Source: Burkholderiales bacterium
GTDB taxonomy: Bacteria; Pseudomonadota; Gammaproteobacteria; Burkholderiales; SHXO01
NCBI GenBank assembly: GCA_026125625.1
Contig: JAHCKU010000113.1
Coordinates: forward strand, 1 to 8,640
DNA length: 8,640 nt
Direction of reading: 5' to 3'
The position numbers were made by a program, and so were the translations under genes. Below are positions 6,483 to 8,640 of this stretch, piece after piece. The notes below the pieces were generated by a model, which was not told the DNA's origin, searched no databases, and was given only the letters and a program-made list of their open reading frames with translations. Each line of letters starts with the position of its first letter. The stretch's first letter is position 1.

Positions 6483-7771
6483 CAGTGTGCGTGGCCTTCG
6501 CCCATCTGCGACTTGAGCACGCGCGCCTTGAGCGCGTACGCCCCGTCCACCACCACGTGCTCTCCCGGCCGCACGCCCGCGCGCACCACCGTTGCGCTCG
6601 CCAGCGGTTGACCCAGCTCCACGCTGCGTGCCTCGAAGTTTTCGCCTTCGCGGACGAACAGGGTCGGCTTGCCGTCCATCAGCACGATCGCATCGCGCGG
6701 CACCACCAGGCCCTGCTCCCCACCGGCGTCGGTCTCGATATGCGCGTTGGCGAACATCTCCATCTTCAGCCGCGCCCGGGGATTGGGCACTTCGATACGC
6801 GCCTGGACGCTCCGCGTCTCCCGGTCGAGCATGCTGCTCAGATAGGCCACCCTGCCCTCGAAGCGCTCGCCCGGATAGGCAGTCACCTCGATGGTTGCCG
6901 GTGCGCCCACGCGTACCCGGTGCAGCTGCGCCTCCGGCAGGCTCGCCTGCACCCACACGCGCGATAGATCGGCGACCGTGAACAGGCTCTGCTCAGGCTT
7001 TGCCAGCTCACCTTGCACCGTGTCCTCCATCTCGATCACGGTGCCGGACAGCGGAGCGACGAGGACATACGCCGAGGATGCCTGCCCTTCAGCCACCGGC
7101 CGCTCCATGCCCAGCAGGCGCAGCCGGCCGGCCGCAGCCCGCTCCGCAGCACGCGCCTTCTGCAATTCGGCCTGCGCTTGCAGCCAATCCTTCTGCGGGA
7201 TGATCTGTTCTTCGAACAGCTGGCGGGCGCGCTCGAAGTTCGCCTGCGCCAGATCGAGCTGCACGACCGATTCCGCGTACGCTGCCTGCGCCTCGCCGAC
7301 CTCGATGCTGTCGATGGTGGCCAGCACCTGCCCTTTTCGCACCGCGTCCCCCAGCGCAACGTGCACGCGAACGATGCGGCCCGAGACCTTGGGTGCGACG
7401 TGTGCGACGCGGCTCTGATCCGGCTGCACCGTGGCCGGCACCATGATCAGATCGGCCAACGTCTGGACCTCGGCTTCTGCCACGCGAATGCCTGCCGCCT
7501 GCAGCTCGGCATCGGAAAGCCGCAACGATTCGCCTTCGTGCCCATGCTCGTCGTCAGCATGAGCAGCTTCATCGCCGTGGTCGTCCCGATGGACGTCTCC
7601 GGCATGATCGTCCGGGTCGTGCACACTGGACCCGGCCGGCTCCGATGCTGCCTGCGGGGCGGGCTTCGACTGCGCAGGTGCATCACCCGTGGTCTTCGAA
7701 CGGTTGTCATCGCAGGATGCGAGCAGCACGGATGCGCTCAGCGCGATGACCAGAATCAAGAATCGCTGCAT
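6482..7771 (-). CDS. czcB: Periplasmic adaptor (membrane fusion) lipoprotein of the CzcB/CusB family, His/Asp-rich N-terminus
   Basis: With the start at 7771 the protein has 429 residues. It begins MQRFLILVIALSASVLLASC, a lipoprotein signal peptide with lipobox LASC and acylated Cys20. Asp at +2 (CDD) is the inner-membrane retention signal known from E. coli, as in AcrA. Residues 51-78 hold 7 His and 11 Asp/Glu, a likely metal-binding arm, and the C-terminus ends GHAH. Next come the lipoyl half-motif (VAPKVSGRIVRVHVALGD, from 125), a coiled-coil hairpin (about 158-224), the second lipoyl half (234-278), a beta-barrel and the membrane-proximal domain. It links pump to outer-membrane channel and may hand metal to the pump. 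An in-frame ATG at 7795 would add 8 residues (MPICRAKA); neither start has a strong Shine-Dalgarno, and 7771 is preferred for its compact signal peptide. Confidence 0.93.
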   Translation of the reverse strand: MQRFLILVIALSASVLLASCDDNRSKTTGDAPAQSKPAPQAASEPAGSSVHDPDDHAGDVHRDDHGDEAAHADDEHGHEGESLRLSDAELQAAGIRVAEAEVQTLADLIMVPATVQPDQSRVAHVAPKVSGRIVRVHVALGDAVRKGQVLATIDSIEVGEAQAAYAESVVQLDLAQANFERARQLFEEQIIPQKDWLQAQAELQKARAAERAAAGRLRLLGMERPVAEGQASSAYVLVAPLSGTVIEMEDTVQGELAKPEQSLFTVADLSRVWVQASLPEAQLHRVRVGAPATIEVTAYPGERFEGRVAYLSSMLDRETRSVQARIEVPNPRARLKMEMFANAHIETDAGGEQGLVVPRDAIVLMDGKPTLFVREGENFEARSVELGQPLASATVVRAGVRPGEHVVVDGAYALKARVLKSQMGEGHAH

Positions 7772-7811
7772 GGCTTTGGCTCTGCAAATCGGCATTGGAA
7801 GGAGGAGGCGT

Positions 7812-8640
7812 TCAAGGTTGCACGGCTTCGGGCAGCCAGCCTGCGATCTGCTCGATCTGCACGGTGGTCGACGCCAGCTCGGCTTGCGCCTCGATCGTGT
7901 CGCGCCGCATCTCGATGAGCTGGCGGGTCGCGAGCAGCACTTCGGCAGTGCCGATCTGCCCCACTTCGAACGAGCGGCGCGCCAGACGCTGGTTCTCTTC
8001 GAGCCGCGGCAGGGTGACTTCCCGCAGCAGCGCAGCGCGCTCTCGCTGACTCTGCAGCCGCTCCCACAACGCCACGACGGCGTTGCGCACGTCGCGCTCG
8101 GTCACTTCGCGTTCGACCTGGGCGGTGGTGAGATCGGCTGCCGCACGGCCGATCGCCGCCCGATTGCGCTTGAACAGCGGCAGAGGCAGCGAGGCGCTCA
8201 AGCCGACGAACTTCTCACGCTCGTCACCAGGGCCTTCGCGACCGGCGCCGATACCCAGAGTCAGATCGGGATAGGCGCTGGCACGCTCCAGTGACAGCCG
8301 GCTACGGGCGGCACCTTCACGATGGCGCAGGGATCTGATGAGCGGGCGTTCGCCCACGCGTGACAGCAGCTGCTCCACGGTGTAGGCCGGTTGCCACGCG
8401 GGAATGCCGCCGGCGGCTTGCGGCAGCTGATCCGCGGGCAACTGCAATGCGGCGGCAAGCTCGCGGCGCGCTTCGATCAGCGCCTCGCGCAATTGCCCAA
8501 GCTGATTGCGCGCGCGGTCGGCTTCGACCGCTGCGAGATTGGCATCGAGGCGCGTGTCCTCGCCCGCCTGCAAACGCTTGCGAACGATTTCCGCCAGATC
8601 CTCCACCAGATTCAGCAGCGCCTCTTCCGCTGCTATGCGC
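7812..8640 (-). CDS. czcC: TolC-like outer-membrane factor of the CzcC/CusC family (N-terminus beyond window)
   Basis: The frame is open at the right edge (first codon read ends at 8639), giving the last 275 residues; whole members have about 420-460, so the signal peptide and first third are missing. A GTG at 8606 is internal, not a start, since coding similarity continues upstream as RIAAEEALLNL. Two long helical coiled-coil repeats are visible, one with AGEDTRLDANLAAVEADRAR near 8550 and the second, near 7850-8010, with RSFEVGQIGTAEVLLATRQL. Between them lies the beta-strand motif KFVGLSASLPLPLFKRNRA, which marks the outer-membrane efflux protein family. As a trimer it should form the outer-membrane channel for the adaptor and pump. 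It ends 40 nt before the preferred adaptor start, so it is the upstream gene of a C-B-A operon. Confidence 0.93.
   Translation of the reverse strand, partial: RIAAEEALLNLVEDLAEIVRKRLQAGEDTRLDANLAAVEADRARNQLGQLREALIEARRELAAALQLPADQLPQAAGGIPAWQPAYTVEQLLSRVGERPLIRSLRHREGAARSRLSLERASAYPDLTLGIGAGREGPGDEREKFVGLSASLPLPLFKRNRAAIGRAAADLTTAQVEREVTERDVRNAVVALWERLQSQRERAALLREVTLPRLEENQRLARRSFEVGQIGTAEVLLATRQLIEMRRDTIEAQAELASTTVQIEQIAGWLPEAVQP

Overview
The window is GC-rich DNA with tightly packed genes. It encodes an outer-membrane efflux component, an inner-membrane RND pump and a periplasmic lipoprotein adaptor, so the host is Gram-negative. A high-GC proteobacterium (gamma or beta) fits best; nothing in the sequence fixes the genus. 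No tRNA, rRNA, insertion sequence, CRISPR array or phage gene was seen.

Region 1 (1-3287) looks like a small catabolic locus. A gluconolactonase/SMP-30-type lactonase gene (minus strand, 1-726, C-terminus cut by the window edge) diverges from a three-gene plus-strand operon. That operon holds a 65-residue GatC/AtzG-like small subunit (807-1004), an amidase-signature hydrolase (1001-2395, ATGA overlap with the small subunit) and a nitrilase-superfamily C-N hydrolase (2415-3287, 19 nt later). The 80-nt divergent gap holds an 18-nt near-perfect inverted repeat. Its CAGTATACTG core offers a -10-like TATACT on both strands, so one element may act as a shared promoter and operator. No GatB-type subunit is present, so the amidase pair is more likely a heteromeric small-molecule amidohydrolase, like AtzE-AtzG, than a tRNA amidotransferase. 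The substrate is unknown; two C-N hydrolases beside a lactonase suggest stepwise breakdown of a nitrogenous, possibly cyclic compound.

Region 2 (3335-8640, minus strand) is a czcCBA-type tripartite heavy-metal efflux operon in the order C-B-A. It has a TolC-like outer-membrane factor (7812 to beyond the right edge), a lipoprotein membrane-fusion adaptor with a His/Asp-rich N-terminus (6482-7771) and a complete 1044-residue RND pump (3335-6469). The adaptor and pump genes are 12 nt apart, and the pump Shine-Dalgarno overlaps the adaptor stop. The pump keeps two of the three TM4 acidic residues known from CzcA and has Gly in place of the first. The operon promoter lies outside the window.

The two regions converge at 3288-3334, where only a weak hairpin is visible. 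Both parts are recognisable families. The amidase/nitrilase/lactonase locus with its symmetric divergent promoter is the least explained part; I see no clear evidence of an entirely new type of system.
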